From Desulfobotulus mexicanus (lineage in GTDB: Bacteria; Desulfobacterota; Desulfobacteria; Desulfobacterales; ASO4-4): a DNA stretch of 64,000 nt. The stretch lies in contig NZ_VDMB01000014.1 in the NCBI RefSeq assembly GCF_006175995.1, positions 1-64,000 on the forward strand, written 5' to 3'. Both the position numbers and the translations under genes were made by a program. Shown in pieces: positions 1 through 7,412 of the stretch. The first letter of the stretch is position 1. Every line of letters begins with the position of its first letter. The notes below the pieces were generated by a model. The model worked only from the letters and a program-made list of their open reading frames with translations. It ran no database searches and was not told the origin of the DNA.

Positions 1-2
1 GT

Positions 3-110
3 AATAAACTCGCCAGAGCTTCTTACTATATCATGAGAGATCAGGTCCCCTATGATGCAAATAAGCTTTTTAACACACAAGATGAGGATGGTTTCAGAAC
101 TCCCCGATGA
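3..110 (+). CDS. C-terminal end of a probable transposase (5' part outside window)
   Basis: The frame is open from the left edge and ends at the TGA at 108-110, giving about 35 residues. The segment NKLARASYYIMRDQVPYD resembles, from memory, the extreme C-terminus of IS110-type (DEDD) transposases, but so short a piece cannot settle the family. The 22-bp inverted repeat 16 bases downstream and the gene-free stretch up to 558 would fit the non-coding end of an insertion sequence. The start and the catalytic domain are outside the window. It could instead be the tail of another enzyme. Confidence 0.35.
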   Translation, partial: NKLARASYYIMRDQVPYDANKLFNTQDEDGFRTPR

Positions 111-125
111 TGAAGGTTTATCGAC

Positions 126-189
126 CCAAAGCTCCCGGAAGATGAATCTGGGATAATTTGGGTCCCCATTCATCTTCCGGGAGCTTTGG
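126..189. repeat. Perfect 22-bp inverted repeat (hairpin) with 20-nt loop
   Basis: Bases 126-147 are an exact reverse complement of 168-189; the loop is 148-167. There is no T-run after either arm, so it is not a typical intrinsic terminator. It sits 16 bases past the transposase fragment and may be part of the element's non-coding end or a REP-like hairpin. Confidence 0.85.
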
Positions 190-558
190 AGGACCCAGCC
201 TCCAGAGACATACTGAATAAATATCGTTTTGGGAACAGCAGTTAGCCGGTAAAGGGGTTGATTCAAACTCACTGGGTCTGATTGGGGGCTGTTGTTCCCT
301 TTAAATAACAGACTGGCTGCATTTGCAAAAGTTTGATTCGCCTGTGTCGTGAACCTATTTTGGGGCTGGTTATAAAAACCATATGGTCTGATAAAAACAA
401 CTGGACACGATACGGAACTGAAGATTTTCTGGTCCGCCTTCTGGCGGAGGGGGCTGCCGGTTCTGTACAACAGAACACAGCAAGCCTGGATCCCGATGGG
501 TGACTGGTGCGGATCATTATTCCGCCATCCCAATAAAATTGAAATTTCAGATGCGAAT
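190..558. other. Gene-free stretch beside the transposase fragment
   Basis: No coding region is convincing on either strand. Small hairpins are visible, for example TCCGCC/GGCGGA near 440 and TTCTGT/ACAGAA near 460. The stretch may be the remaining end of an insertion element, because the permease gene that enters it at 559 has an atypical C-terminal tail. Confidence 0.4.
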
Positions 559-1530
559 TCAGACAGGCCACCTGCACCATTCTGAGTTAACCGTAATCAA
601 GCAAAAAAAGAGGTGACGCTTGAACAGGAGAGGTGTTTTTTTACTTGACAGGTCCTTTAAATGGGCGACCCCTTTTTGGCCCATGGATCGGGCGAGGGCT
701 GCGGCCAGTATCTGGCAGATGAGAATGCCCGCAAGCCCCGCAGCCATGCCGGAAAGGGCTTCAGGAAGCAGGGGGAAGGGAAGGGTATAGTCTGGCATGG
801 GGGCGGTAAAGAGGGAAATGCCTTCGGGAAGGTGGAAGTTTTCCGCCACAAACTCAAGCCCGTCGGGATAGCCTGAGGCAAAGGGAGTCAGAAACAGTGC
901 CGCCGCCATGGGAAGGAGGAGTTTCGGCATCCGCTTTGCCAGGGCCACCATGGTCAGGGTGAGGACGGCTTCACCCACACCGATGAGGGCATGCACCTTG
1001 ACCATGGGCCAGAGAACGCCGGAAAGGGAGGCCTCGGAACCTGAGGCCAGAAAAAAGGAGCAGAGGCAGGCGGCGACAACCACGGAGCACCAGGCGGCAA
1101 AGGCCGTGGCAAGGTTCCGGAGAAGGGGATTTTCGGATTTCTGGATGAGAACATGCCTCAGAAGTCCGCCAAAGCCTGCGCCTGCACCGGACATGAGCAG
1201 AATATTGGCTCCGAGAACCGTGAGCCCGCCGTCTCCGAAGAAGACGGCCTGCACGAAGAGGACGAGGGACAGGGAGAGAACTCCCAGGGGAACACCCAGC
1301 AGCGTTGCGGCCAGTACACCGCCAATGAGATGCCCGGATGTGGCGGCACTGACGGGGTAGTTCAGCATCTGTAAGACAAAAATAAGGGCGGTTACGGCCG
1401 CAAAGCTTACGGGTCTCGTCTCTTCCTTTCCTTTTACGGCGGTGAAGACGGCGGCTCCTGCGAGGCCTGCTGCCAGAGCAGCGGTGACAGGACAGATGGC
1501 TCCTGTGATCATGGCGTCGGGTATGTGCAT
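559..1530 (-). CDS. nikM: CbiM/NikM-type energy-coupling-factor permease (probably nickel)
   Basis: Membrane S-component of an ECF metal importer. The protein starts MHIPDAMITG, the conserved CbiM/NikM N-terminus whose Met-x-His supplies the metal site, so the ATG at 1530 (preceded by AAGGAGAA) is chosen over an upstream in-frame one. Several hydrophobic segments fill residues 5-210. A PDGLEF stretch near residues 220-225 marks the fused NikN/PDGLE-type extracytoplasmic part found in NikMN proteins. The gene lies 56 bases after hypB, so nickel is the likelier substrate; cobalt cannot be excluded. Oddity: the last 30 residues, after the final hydrophobic segment, are unlike the family and run into the gene-free stretch at the IS end, so the native stop may have been lost. 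The ATPase and T components are not in the window. Confidence 0.8.
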   Translation of the reverse strand: MHIPDAMITGAICPVTAALAAGLAGAAVFTAVKGKEETRPVSFAAVTALIFVLQMLNYPVSAATSGHLIGGVLAATLLGVPLGVLSLSLVLFVQAVFFGDGGLTVLGANILLMSGAGAGFGGLLRHVLIQKSENPLLRNLATAFAAWCSVVVAACLCSFFLASGSEASLSGVLWPMVKVHALIGVGEAVLTLTMVALAKRMPKLLLPMAAALFLTPFASGYPDGLEFVAENFHLPEGISLFTAPMPDYTLPFPLLPEALSGMAAGLAGILICQILAAALARSMGQKGVAHLKDLSSKKTPLLFKRHLFFCLITVNSEWCRWPV

Positions 1531-1586
1531 GTGGGTTCTCCTTCGATGATGAGGATGGATGTAAAAACGGGAATCCAAAGAAGATT

Positions 1587-2261
1587 TCAGATTGTTTTCT
1601 GCTGAAATTCCAAAACTTTTTCCGCAAGAGCCTCTGCCCAGACATCCAGACCTTCCCCTGTCCTGCAGGAGACGGGAAAGATGGCTGCCTTCGCGTTAAC
1701 CCGGCGGACCGCGCTGGTGAAGCGTTCCAGACTGAAATCCGTTAAGGCCTGCATGTCCGTCTTGTTCACGAGAATGATGTCGCATACGGAAAACATCAGC
1801 GGGTACTTGAGGGGTTTGTCGTCTCCTTCGGGCAGGCTGATCACCATCATGTTCAGGTGGGCACCCGTATCAAATTCCGCAGGGCAGACGAGATTGCCCA
1901 CATTTTCCAGAATGACCAGATCATAATTGCCGCCAAGGGTGCGGAGTCCGTCCTCCACCATGGTGGCGTCCAGATGGCAGAATCCGCCGGTTTTCATCTG
2001 AATGGCGGGAATACCGGCTTCCAGCACCTTTTCCGCATCCACGGTAGAATCGATGTCCGCCTCCAGCACACCGATCCTGATCCGGTCTTTCAGGCGTGTG
2101 GCCGTGGCGATCACGGTGCTGGTCTTTCCCGCACCGGGCCCTGCCATGAGGTTCAGGAGAAAGGTTTTACTGGCCGTAAGCCGTGCCCTCAGATCTGCCG
2201 CCACCTTGTCGTTGTCGTCCAGAATGTTTTCCTTAACCTCGATGAGACGTACTTCTGTCAT
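1587..2261 (-). CDS. hypB: Hydrogenase nickel-incorporation GTPase HypB
   Basis: GTPase that drives nickel delivery into [NiFe]-hydrogenase large subunits together with HypA. Visible motifs are the P-loop GPGAGKT (41-47), the switch Asp region EADIDS, the metal site Cys95-His96 (TGGFCHLDA) with Cys126 (NLVCPAEFDTG), and the NKTD guanine-specificity motif in the C-terminal third. The length of 224 residues is normal for the short form; there is no His-rich N-terminal nickel store and no N-terminal CxxCGC motif. GGAGGG precedes the ATG. The start overlaps the hypA stop as ATGA, so translation is probably coupled. A 26-base piece of this gene (1853-1878) recurs at 6138-6164. Confidence 0.95.
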   Translation of the reverse strand: MTEVRLIEVKENILDDNDKVAADLRARLTASKTFLLNLMAGPGAGKTSTVIATATRLKDRIRIGVLEADIDSTVDAEKVLEAGIPAIQMKTGGFCHLDATMVEDGLRTLGGNYDLVILENVGNLVCPAEFDTGAHLNMMVISLPEGDDKPLKYPLMFSVCDIILVNKTDMQALTDFSLERFTSAVRRVNAKAAIFPVSCRTGEGLDVWAEALAEKVLEFQQKTI

Positions 2262-2608
2262 ATACCCTCCATACTTTTAATCACATATCCCCGTCCGCTC
2301 ACCAGAGTGCCGCCTGTGTTCAGGCACTCCGGGCAGACACTGGGGCTGTCGCCAGAAAGCTCTGGTTCAAATGTTGTGCCGCAGGCCGAACAGGCCAGAA
2401 CAACGGGCTTCCATTCCACGGAGAGAAAGGCACCTTCCGCGATGCTTCCTTTGGAAATCTGATCAAAGTAGCGGCGCATCCACTTTTCTTCGAGATCGGA
2501 AAGCCGCCCGACTTCGAGATCAATTTTGAGAATCCGCTGTATCCGGTTCATGCGGGCATGTTTTTCCGCCACAGCCAGAATCCGGTTCATTACGGGAAGC
2601 TCGTGCAT
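2258..2608 (-). CDS. hypA: Hydrogenase/urease nickel chaperone HypA
   Basis: Nickel metallochaperone of 116 residues that partners HypB in hydrogenase maturation. The N-terminus MHELPV carries the invariant Met-His-Glu nickel site. The zinc ribbon is formed by Cys73, Cys76, Cys92 and Cys95 (CSAC and CPEC). Length is typical. It starts 18 bases after the Fe-S protein gene and overlaps hypB by four bases, so the genes form one transcription unit. No hydrogenase structural gene is in the window. Confidence 0.95.
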   Translation of the reverse strand: MHELPVMNRILAVAEKHARMNRIQRILKIDLEVGRLSDLEEKWMRRYFDQISKGSIAEGAFLSVEWKPVVLACSACGTTFEPELSGDSPSVCPECLNTGGTLVSGRGYVIKSMEGI

Positions 2609-2626
2609 GGTTCTCCCCTTTTTGGC

Positions 2627-3709
2627 TCAGGCAAACCGGCTGTAGTCCACGCCCCGCATGGCGGCGCGCTGACGGTACCAGTCCGCTTCGTTTTCAGGCG
2701 GTTCCACGATGGCGGACTCGGGCCTGCGCTTAAGGGTGATGGATCTGGACGGGCAGGTGGAAACGCAGAGTCCGCAGCCGATGCAGAGATCCGGGTTCAC
2801 ATGATACGCATCTTCTGTTTTGGCGATGGCAGCGACGGGGCAGCGTTTTTTCTGGCAGATCCCGCAGTCGATACAGCTTTCCGCATCAATAAGGGCAAAA
2901 AAGTTCGTGCTGACCGCATTCCGGATGCCGTGTTCCGTAATGGAGCGCAGCACACCGCAGCAGCAGCTGCAACAGTTGCAGATGTAGTAATGCCCCTTGG
3001 CGAAGTTGTTGGTCATGTGAACCAGCCCCGCCTTTTCGGATTTTTTGAGGATGGCGTAGGCTTCCTCCTTGTCGATGGGGCGCAGCTCCATGGGTTGGTT
3101 CTCGAAGAAACCCGGAACCGGTGCAATGGAGAGACAGACCTCGACGGGTTTGGTGCAGGGGGCATCCAGCAGTTCGTGTTCCTTTTTGCAGATACAGTCC
3201 GCGACGGCAAAGCTCTGCCCCGCCTCGATGATGGCCGATACCTGCTCATAGGGCATGGACATCTGATCCGAGGGGATTTCCTCCTCAATGGGGACAATTT
3301 TCATGAGGGGAGGCTGGGTTTCAAAAAACTGCCGTCCGTAGGCAACCTCATAGTCCTTGCAGAGCTGGGCGAATTCCCGGGTCATGCGTTTTCTCTGGAA
3401 CTCAAAAATACCGAAAACCCAGGGAGCCATGCGGAAGATCCGGAACCCATGGTAATCAATGCCAAAAATCTGGCCCTTGTCCCACATGGTAAAGAGCATT
3501 TTTTCCAGGCCCTCCAAGGGGCGGCCCGTGCGTTTGGCGATCTGATCCGCAGACTCAAAGGTGAGCCTGAGATCGCAGAAGAGTTCCGCCTCTTCCGGTG
3601 TAAAGATCCATTCGAGGATCCGCAGTTCCACACCGCTTTCCGTTGCGGGGAATCCGTTGGGCAGGGTATCGAGTACCTCCTGCAGTTTGTGATACATGGG
3701 ATGGGTCAT
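2627..3709 (-). CDS. Cysteine-rich dicluster ferredoxin-like protein with N-terminal winged-helix-like region
   Basis: Predicted cytoplasmic iron-sulfur protein of 360 residues. Residues 1-100 look like a helical, winged-helix-like segment. Cys172/174/185 and a dense CNCCSCCCG stretch (244-252) could form an extra metal site. Two ferredoxin-type 4Fe-4S motifs follow: CIDCGICQKKRCP (279-291, one residue longer than standard at the last gap) and CIGCGLCVSTCP (309-320). The gene overlaps the tetR stop by four bases and precedes hypA by 18, so it probably serves the same hydrogenase- or nickel-related function. An electron-transfer role is inferred; no catalytic domain is recognisable. Related proteins are, to my knowledge, only annotated as 4Fe-4S binding. 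Confidence 0.75.
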   Translation of the reverse strand: MTHPMYHKLQEVLDTLPNGFPATESGVELRILEWIFTPEEAELFCDLRLTFESADQIAKRTGRPLEGLEKMLFTMWDKGQIFGIDYHGFRIFRMAPWVFGIFEFQRKRMTREFAQLCKDYEVAYGRQFFETQPPLMKIVPIEEEIPSDQMSMPYEQVSAIIEAGQSFAVADCICKKEHELLDAPCTKPVEVCLSIAPVPGFFENQPMELRPIDKEEAYAILKKSEKAGLVHMTNNFAKGHYYICNCCSCCCGVLRSITEHGIRNAVSTNFFALIDAESCIDCGICQKKRCPVAAIAKTEDAYHVNPDLCIGCGLCVSTCPSRSITLKRRPESAIVEPPENEADWYRQRAAMRGVDYSRFA

Positions 3710-4383
3710 GGGTTTTCCTTTCCCGATTCTTTTGTTCCGGCAGCCGTTTTGTACGGCAGCCCCTCTCCATCGGGACGGGTTCCCCGGTAAAAGGTCGTGA
3801 GAATCGAGCGTTTCATGTGGGTTATGGCCTGAAGATCCAGACCGGTGGTTTCCATGTGATTGCCGATGAAGAGGGTTGAAAATCCATGCACCATGGACCA
3901 GGCCCCACGGGTGATGGCGGCGGGATCTTCCCCCACCAGAACCCCCTTATCGTAGCAATCTGAAACAAGAGCTTGAAATTCTTTGAAGTAATGTGAAGAT
4001 TCCGGTCTCAGATCCTCGGACAGCGTCATGTCCTTTTCCGGAGGCGCAAACATAACCCGGAAATGGGCCGGATGGGCGATGGCAAAATCCATATAGGCCA
4101 TCCCCCAGGCCCCGAAGCGGGAAAGGGGCTCCCCATCCGTTTCACTCAGGCGTTTTCGGGTCCAGTCCATGAGAAGGTCGAAGCCCTGCCGGGCCACTGC
4201 GGCCAGCAGATCTTTCTTGTCCTGAAAATGACGGTAGGGGGCCGCATGGCTGACCCCGACACGGGAAGCGATCTTGCGCAGGGTAACGCCGTAGGCACCG
4301 CCGTTTTCCTGAATCATTTCCAGGGCGGCAGCCACAAGCTCTTCCCGCAGGTTGCCATGGTGATACGCTGTCTGTTCTGTCAT
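3706..4383 (-). CDS. TetR/AcrR-family transcriptional regulator (WHG-type C-terminus)
   Basis: DNA-binding repressor-type protein of 225 residues. The N-terminal helix-turn-helix is clear: LRKIASRVGVSHAAPYRHF followed by KDKKDLL-type residues, about positions 35-65. The C-terminal part contains AWSMVHGFSTL, the WHG-type ligand domain. The ATG at 4383 is preceded by AGGAGG at good spacing, so the longer in-frame start upstream is rejected. It is the first gene of the unit tetR-Fe-S-hypA-hypB-nikM. A palindrome inside the promoter (4431-4441) suggests that it controls its own operon. The ligand cannot be read from the sequence. Confidence 0.88.
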   Translation of the reverse strand: MTEQTAYHHGNLREELVAAALEMIQENGGAYGVTLRKIASRVGVSHAAPYRHFQDKKDLLAAVARQGFDLLMDWTRKRLSETDGEPLSRFGAWGMAYMDFAIAHPAHFRVMFAPPEKDMTLSEDLRPESSHYFKEFQALVSDCYDKGVLVGEDPAAITRGAWSMVHGFSTLFIGNHMETTGLDLQAITHMKRSILTTFYRGTRPDGEGLPYKTAAGTKESGKENP

Positions 4384-4419
4384 CCCTGCCTCCTCTTGGT
4401 CTCCTCTTGCATTGGGCGG

Positions 4420-4449
4420 ACTATAGGGCAGGAATGTTTCCAGTGTCAA
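4420..4449 (-). promoter_or_regulatory. Sigma-70 promoter and candidate operator of the tetR-hypAB-nikM unit
   Basis: On the minus strand TTGACA (4444-4449) is followed after 18 bases by TATAGT (4420-4425), 37 bases before the tetR start. The spacer holds the palindrome GGAA-N3-TTCC (4431-4441), a plausible operator for the TetR protein itself. Confidence 0.65.
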
Positions 4450-4571
4450 CAATAAACTGATTTTCAGATGTAATAGCTTGTTTTTTTATGTATTTTTAAG
4501 TTTTTTGCTCAGAGGCTGCAAGATGTCCGGTAGGGGAGAGGCTGGTTTTCGGGGATGGCGATCAGGACAGG

Positions 4572-4608
4572 AAAGCCCCCATCCGGTACGCTGGCGGAAG
4601 GGGGCTTT
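4572..4608 (-). terminator. Hairpin, probable terminator after the AlbA/Schlafen-type gene
   Basis: AAAGCCCCC (4572-4580) pairs with GGGGGCTTT (4600-4608), a perfect 9-bp stem. It lies about 40 bases past the stop of the minus-strand gene ending at 4650. T-tails are short on both strands, so strength is uncertain. Confidence 0.55.
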
Positions 4609-4649
4609 TGAGGGCGGTGTTGAAGTGCTTTTGTAAAAGCTCAAGCGGA

Positions 4650-6035
4650 TCAGATATGATCCCCTCCCTTGCCCAGCAGGGCCTTGCCTTTTGCGGTGAG
4701 GCGGTATTTTTGAGTCGGGCTTTTGGGGGAAGAGGGCTGCGTCATTTCTATAAATCCGGATTCAAGAGCAGGTTGCAAATAATTCTGTATAAAATTTCTA
4801 CGACCTTTTAACTCAAGGGAGGTCATTATTTCTGCTACAGACATTTCCCTTTCCAGTTTCAGCACTAAAACCTTTACTTGTTCCTTTACTTGTTCCTTTA
4901 CTTGTTCCTTTACTTGTTCCCCTGTTTTGCCGACTATTTTTGGCAAATCGTCTTCTTTTGGCAAGGGTTGAGCATAAGGGAAAACCACTCGCATGAAATT
5001 CCGGCTGATCTGAAAGCATTCCTGGCCATAAGCTTCTAAAATACGGGGGATTCCTGAGCCAAGATGTTCGACAATTTCAAGATCCCGGAATATCCGCATA
5101 ATTTCTTTATTGCGGGGGGCTGTATGGCCTGCAAAGAAATCTTCCATTTCAAGGCCATAGGGTAATCCCCCGGCAGAGGTGATTTCCAGTCTGTCAGAAA
5201 AAAATTCAAATTTGGGGATACTGCCATTGGAGTAGTCATTATGAACAATGGCATTGACGACCGCTTCCCGCAGGGCAATGGGGTGGATCATCGGGCGTTC
5301 TTCCCGCAAAGGAACACCAATTCTGGTATAAATGGTATTTTCGACATTCATTCTGTCCATGACATTTTTGTAGGCTCTAATCAGAGAACAGCGGCCAAAA
5401 TCAATATTTTCTACAAGATCAACCCGTGTCGTGTCCGCATATTTTGCTACCTGAACAGAAACCCCGTTTTCATCTGCTAAAAGATACGCGGCATAATTTG
5501 GCTTTCCTTCGGGAGTCAGCAGTTCCAGATTTTTCATGAAAGAGGCATTCAGGTGCAAGTCCCTTGTTTCATAGTAAATTTTAAGCTGTTCAAAGGTCAG
5601 GTTGTGGCGGGTTGATTCCATTTTCCCAATGGTATTGCGGATTCTTCTGCTGTAGAGAGAATCTATCATATCCTGGGACATGGGTTCGCTTGAACTGCCT
5701 ATCCGTATAAAACAGCCTTTTTCCGTCATGCCGTATTTGCGTAAATAATAGGGCTTTTCCATGCCACCGGCAACGATGATCCGAATAAGCTTTTTGTCTT
5801 CCTTTGTTTCCAGAATCACATCAAAAAGCCCCATGGCGGAGGGCTGGATATTGTTTTTGATCCTGTCTTTGATAATCAGCTGAACCTGATCGCTTTTATC
5901 TACGCCAACAGCCGTTCCCTTATCATCTATGCCGATAAAAATTACGCCACCGTCACGATAATTCAGAAAGGCGACAACTTCTTTTTCTAATGAATCCGTC
6001 AGCTCTTTTTTGTATTCAATGCGGTTTGATTCCAT
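4650..6035 (-). CDS. AlbA_2/Schlafen-type ATP-binding protein with C-terminal winged helix
   Basis: A 461-residue protein of the group often labelled RecG-like or putative DNA-binding. An AlbA_2/Schlafen domain covers about residues 1-125 (IEYKKELTDSLEKEVVAFLN, GGVIFIGIDDKG). A GHKL-type ATPase segment lies near 260-355 (ALREAVVNAIVHNDYS, then LEIVEHLGSGIPRI). After a low-complexity EQVK repeat near residues 370-390, a winged-helix segment ends the protein. Such proteins are common in accessory and defence islands, and this one stands at the edge of the restriction cluster; the biochemical role is unknown. Transcription appears independent, with a 150-base gap upstream that contains foreign gene fragments. 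Confidence 0.7.
   Translation of the reverse strand: MESNRIEYKKELTDSLEKEVVAFLNYRDGGVIFIGIDDKGTAVGVDKSDQVQLIIKDRIKNNIQPSAMGLFDVILETKEDKKLIRIIVAGGMEKPYYLRKYGMTEKGCFIRIGSSSEPMSQDMIDSLYSRRIRNTIGKMESTRHNLTFEQLKIYYETRDLHLNASFMKNLELLTPEGKPNYAAYLLADENGVSVQVAKYADTTRVDLVENIDFGRCSLIRAYKNVMDRMNVENTIYTRIGVPLREERPMIHPIALREAVVNAIVHNDYSNGSIPKFEFFSDRLEITSAGGLPYGLEMEDFFAGHTAPRNKEIMRIFRDLEIVEHLGSGIPRILEAYGQECFQISRNFMRVVFPYAQPLPKEDDLPKIVGKTGEQVKEQVKEQVKEQVKVLVLKLEREMSVAEIMTSLELKGRRNFIQNYLQPALESGFIEMTQPSSPKSPTQKYRLTAKGKALLGKGGDHI
4871..4918. repeat. Four perfect 12-bp tandem repeats inside the AlbA/Schlafen gene
   Basis: CCTTTACTTGTT occurs four times without a mismatch. On the coding strand it encodes repeated Glu-Gln-Val-Lys, so copy-number change would keep the frame and only alter the linker length between the ATPase and winged-helix parts. 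Confidence 0.95.
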
Positions 6036-6068
6036 GAAGAGCCTCCCAATGCCTGCATCAGCTTCCGG

Positions 6069-6134
6069 CAGGATGGCGTTTTTCAGGTTTTTTTGGTGAA
6101 GTTGCCTTTCAGGTCGAGGAAATCGAGAAGGTAG
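6069..6134 (-). pseudogene. Fragment of a YhcG/DUF1016 nuclease gene
   Basis: These 66 bases align with 17625-17691 inside the DUF1016 gene with roughly nine differences, including a 22-base exact match. Read on the minus strand it gives YLLDFLDLKGNFTKK and then a one-base deletion breaks the frame. It is a dead remnant of a second copy or of an exchange within the island. Confidence 0.75.
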
Positions 6135-6137
6135 TAC

Positions 6138-6164
6138 TCAGGTGGGGCACCCGTATCAAATTCC
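6138..6164 (-). pseudogene. Short hypB-like fragment
   Basis: These 27 bases match 1853-1878 in hypB except for one extra G. They encode the EFDTGA part of the HypB motif and directly follow the DUF1016 remnant. The piece is short, so chance or a different HypB-like source is possible, but both remnants lie in the same 100-base gap. Confidence 0.5.
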
Positions 6165-6182
6165 CCATGGCTGCTCCTCTGT

Positions 6183-6929
6183 TCACCGGGGCATCAGGGC
6201 AAACACCCCCCAGCCCAGATATTCACGGGTGTAGGTGGAATAGCGTTCGGGTTCCGAGGTCAGTCTGGCGCGAACTTCTTCAGCCAGCGCGTTTTCGGGG
6301 CTGGCGTCAAGCCACCTGCGCATGGTGAGCCATTTGGCGGCCTCGTATCTGTCCCATCCGTCCTGATCCGCCAGAACCATTTCAACCACATCGCAGCCCA
6401 GATGCCCGAAAGATGCGAGGAGTTCCGGAAGCATGAGAAAGTCGGATATCCCGCTGGCAAGGCAGCCCCTGGCAACTTCTTCCGTCGGCGGTAACTGCCG
6501 CCAGTAAGGCTCGCCGATGAGGATGATCCCCCCGGTGTGCAGGCTGCGTCTTAAAAGCGCGATTGTGCCGGAAACACCGCCACCAATCCAGGTTGCACCG
6601 ACGCAGGCTGCCACATGAACCTTTTCGGCAGCGACATAGCCTGCGGCATCATCATGGATAAATGTGACCTTATCGTTGACACCGAGTTCTTCAGCACGCT
6701 GCCTGGCCTGTTCAGTGAATAAGCGGCTCATGTCGATGCCGGTGCCGATGACTCCGTAATCGCGTGCCCAGGTACACAGCATCTCGCCGGAACCGCTGCC
6801 GAGGTCGAGTATCCGGGTTCCCGGTTCCAGACGCAGGGCTGCACCAAGGGTGGCGAGCTTTTCGGGCGTGAAAGGGTTATGGATGCGGTGGGCACTTTCG
6901 GTAATGGTGAAGATCCGTGGAATATCCAA
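6183..6929 (-). CDS. Class I SAM-dependent methyltransferase
   Basis: About 248 residues. The Rossmann motif I is ILDLGSGSGEM, followed by the acidic GTGIDMS strand end and DDAAGYV, a typical S-adenosylmethionine-binding order. Small-molecule methyltransferases of this group often begin DIPRIFTITESAHRIHNP, which supports the TTG start at 6929 with AAGGAG ten bases upstream; the in-frame ATG at 6959 has a poorer ribosome site. The substrate cannot be told. It lies between the gene-fragment region and the toxin-antitoxin pair, and it has no obvious partner in an operon. Confidence 0.75.
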   Translation of the reverse strand: MDIPRIFTITESAHRIHNPFTPEKLATLGAALRLEPGTRILDLGSGSGEMLCTWARDYGVIGTGIDMSRLFTEQARQRAEELGVNDKVTFIHDDAAGYVAAEKVHVAACVGATWIGGGVSGTIALLRRSLHTGGIILIGEPYWRQLPPTEEVARGCLASGISDFLMLPELLASFGHLGCDVVEMVLADQDGWDRYEAAKWLTMRRWLDASPENALAEEVRARLTSEPERYSTYTREYLGWGVFALMPR

Positions 6930-7001
6930 TGTGGGAAATCTCCTTACAAAAAGGTTCATTTCCTGCCATGTCCTAAAAGTTCTGTAATATTTCGGATTTA
7001 T

Positions 7002-7412
7002 TCAGGAAAGTAAAATTTCAAACTTTTTTATTCCTTCAATCCTGTAAACCGTAAAATCCCGGTCAATGGTTGCAATGGTATTGATGCCGAGTTGTTCAGC
7101 AGTATAGACAAGGCATGAATCCGCAAAATCCATTGGTAAATCCCGATATTTTTCTGTCAGCTCTTTCAGCCGGTGAAAATCCTTATTCTGGATGTCATGA
7201 ATCTGAACGCCTCCGCTGCCAATCCACTCCAAAAAATCGATTTGGGCATTTCTGTTGAAATCCAGTAAATGAAGTGTCTCGGTTATGGAGGCTATGGTTG
7301 TAACAAGGGGATATTTATTTTTCTTTATAAAATCAATGGATTCTTGATGGTATCTGTCCGATGAATCGAATAAGGCAATTAAAGGGCCGGAGTCTATCAG
7401 AATTTTTTTCAT
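7002..7412 (-). CDS. vapC: PIN-domain ribonuclease toxin (VapC-like)
   Basis: Toxin of a type II toxin-antitoxin pair, 136 residues. The PIN acidic residues are visible: Asp7 (ILIDSGP), Glu45 (ITETL), Asp98 (MDFADS) and Asp117/119 (TIDRDF), which coordinate Mg for RNA cleavage in this family. The ATG overlaps the antitoxin stop by four bases, the usual coupled order antitoxin-toxin. All residues needed for activity are present, so the toxin looks intact. Its RNA target is unknown. Confidence 0.85.
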   Translation of the reverse strand: MKKILIDSGPLIALFDSSDRYHQESIDFIKKNKYPLVTTIASITETLHLLDFNRNAQIDFLEWIGSGGVQIHDIQNKDFHRLKELTEKYRDLPMDFADSCLVYTAEQLGINTIATIDRDFTVYRIEGIKKFEILLS

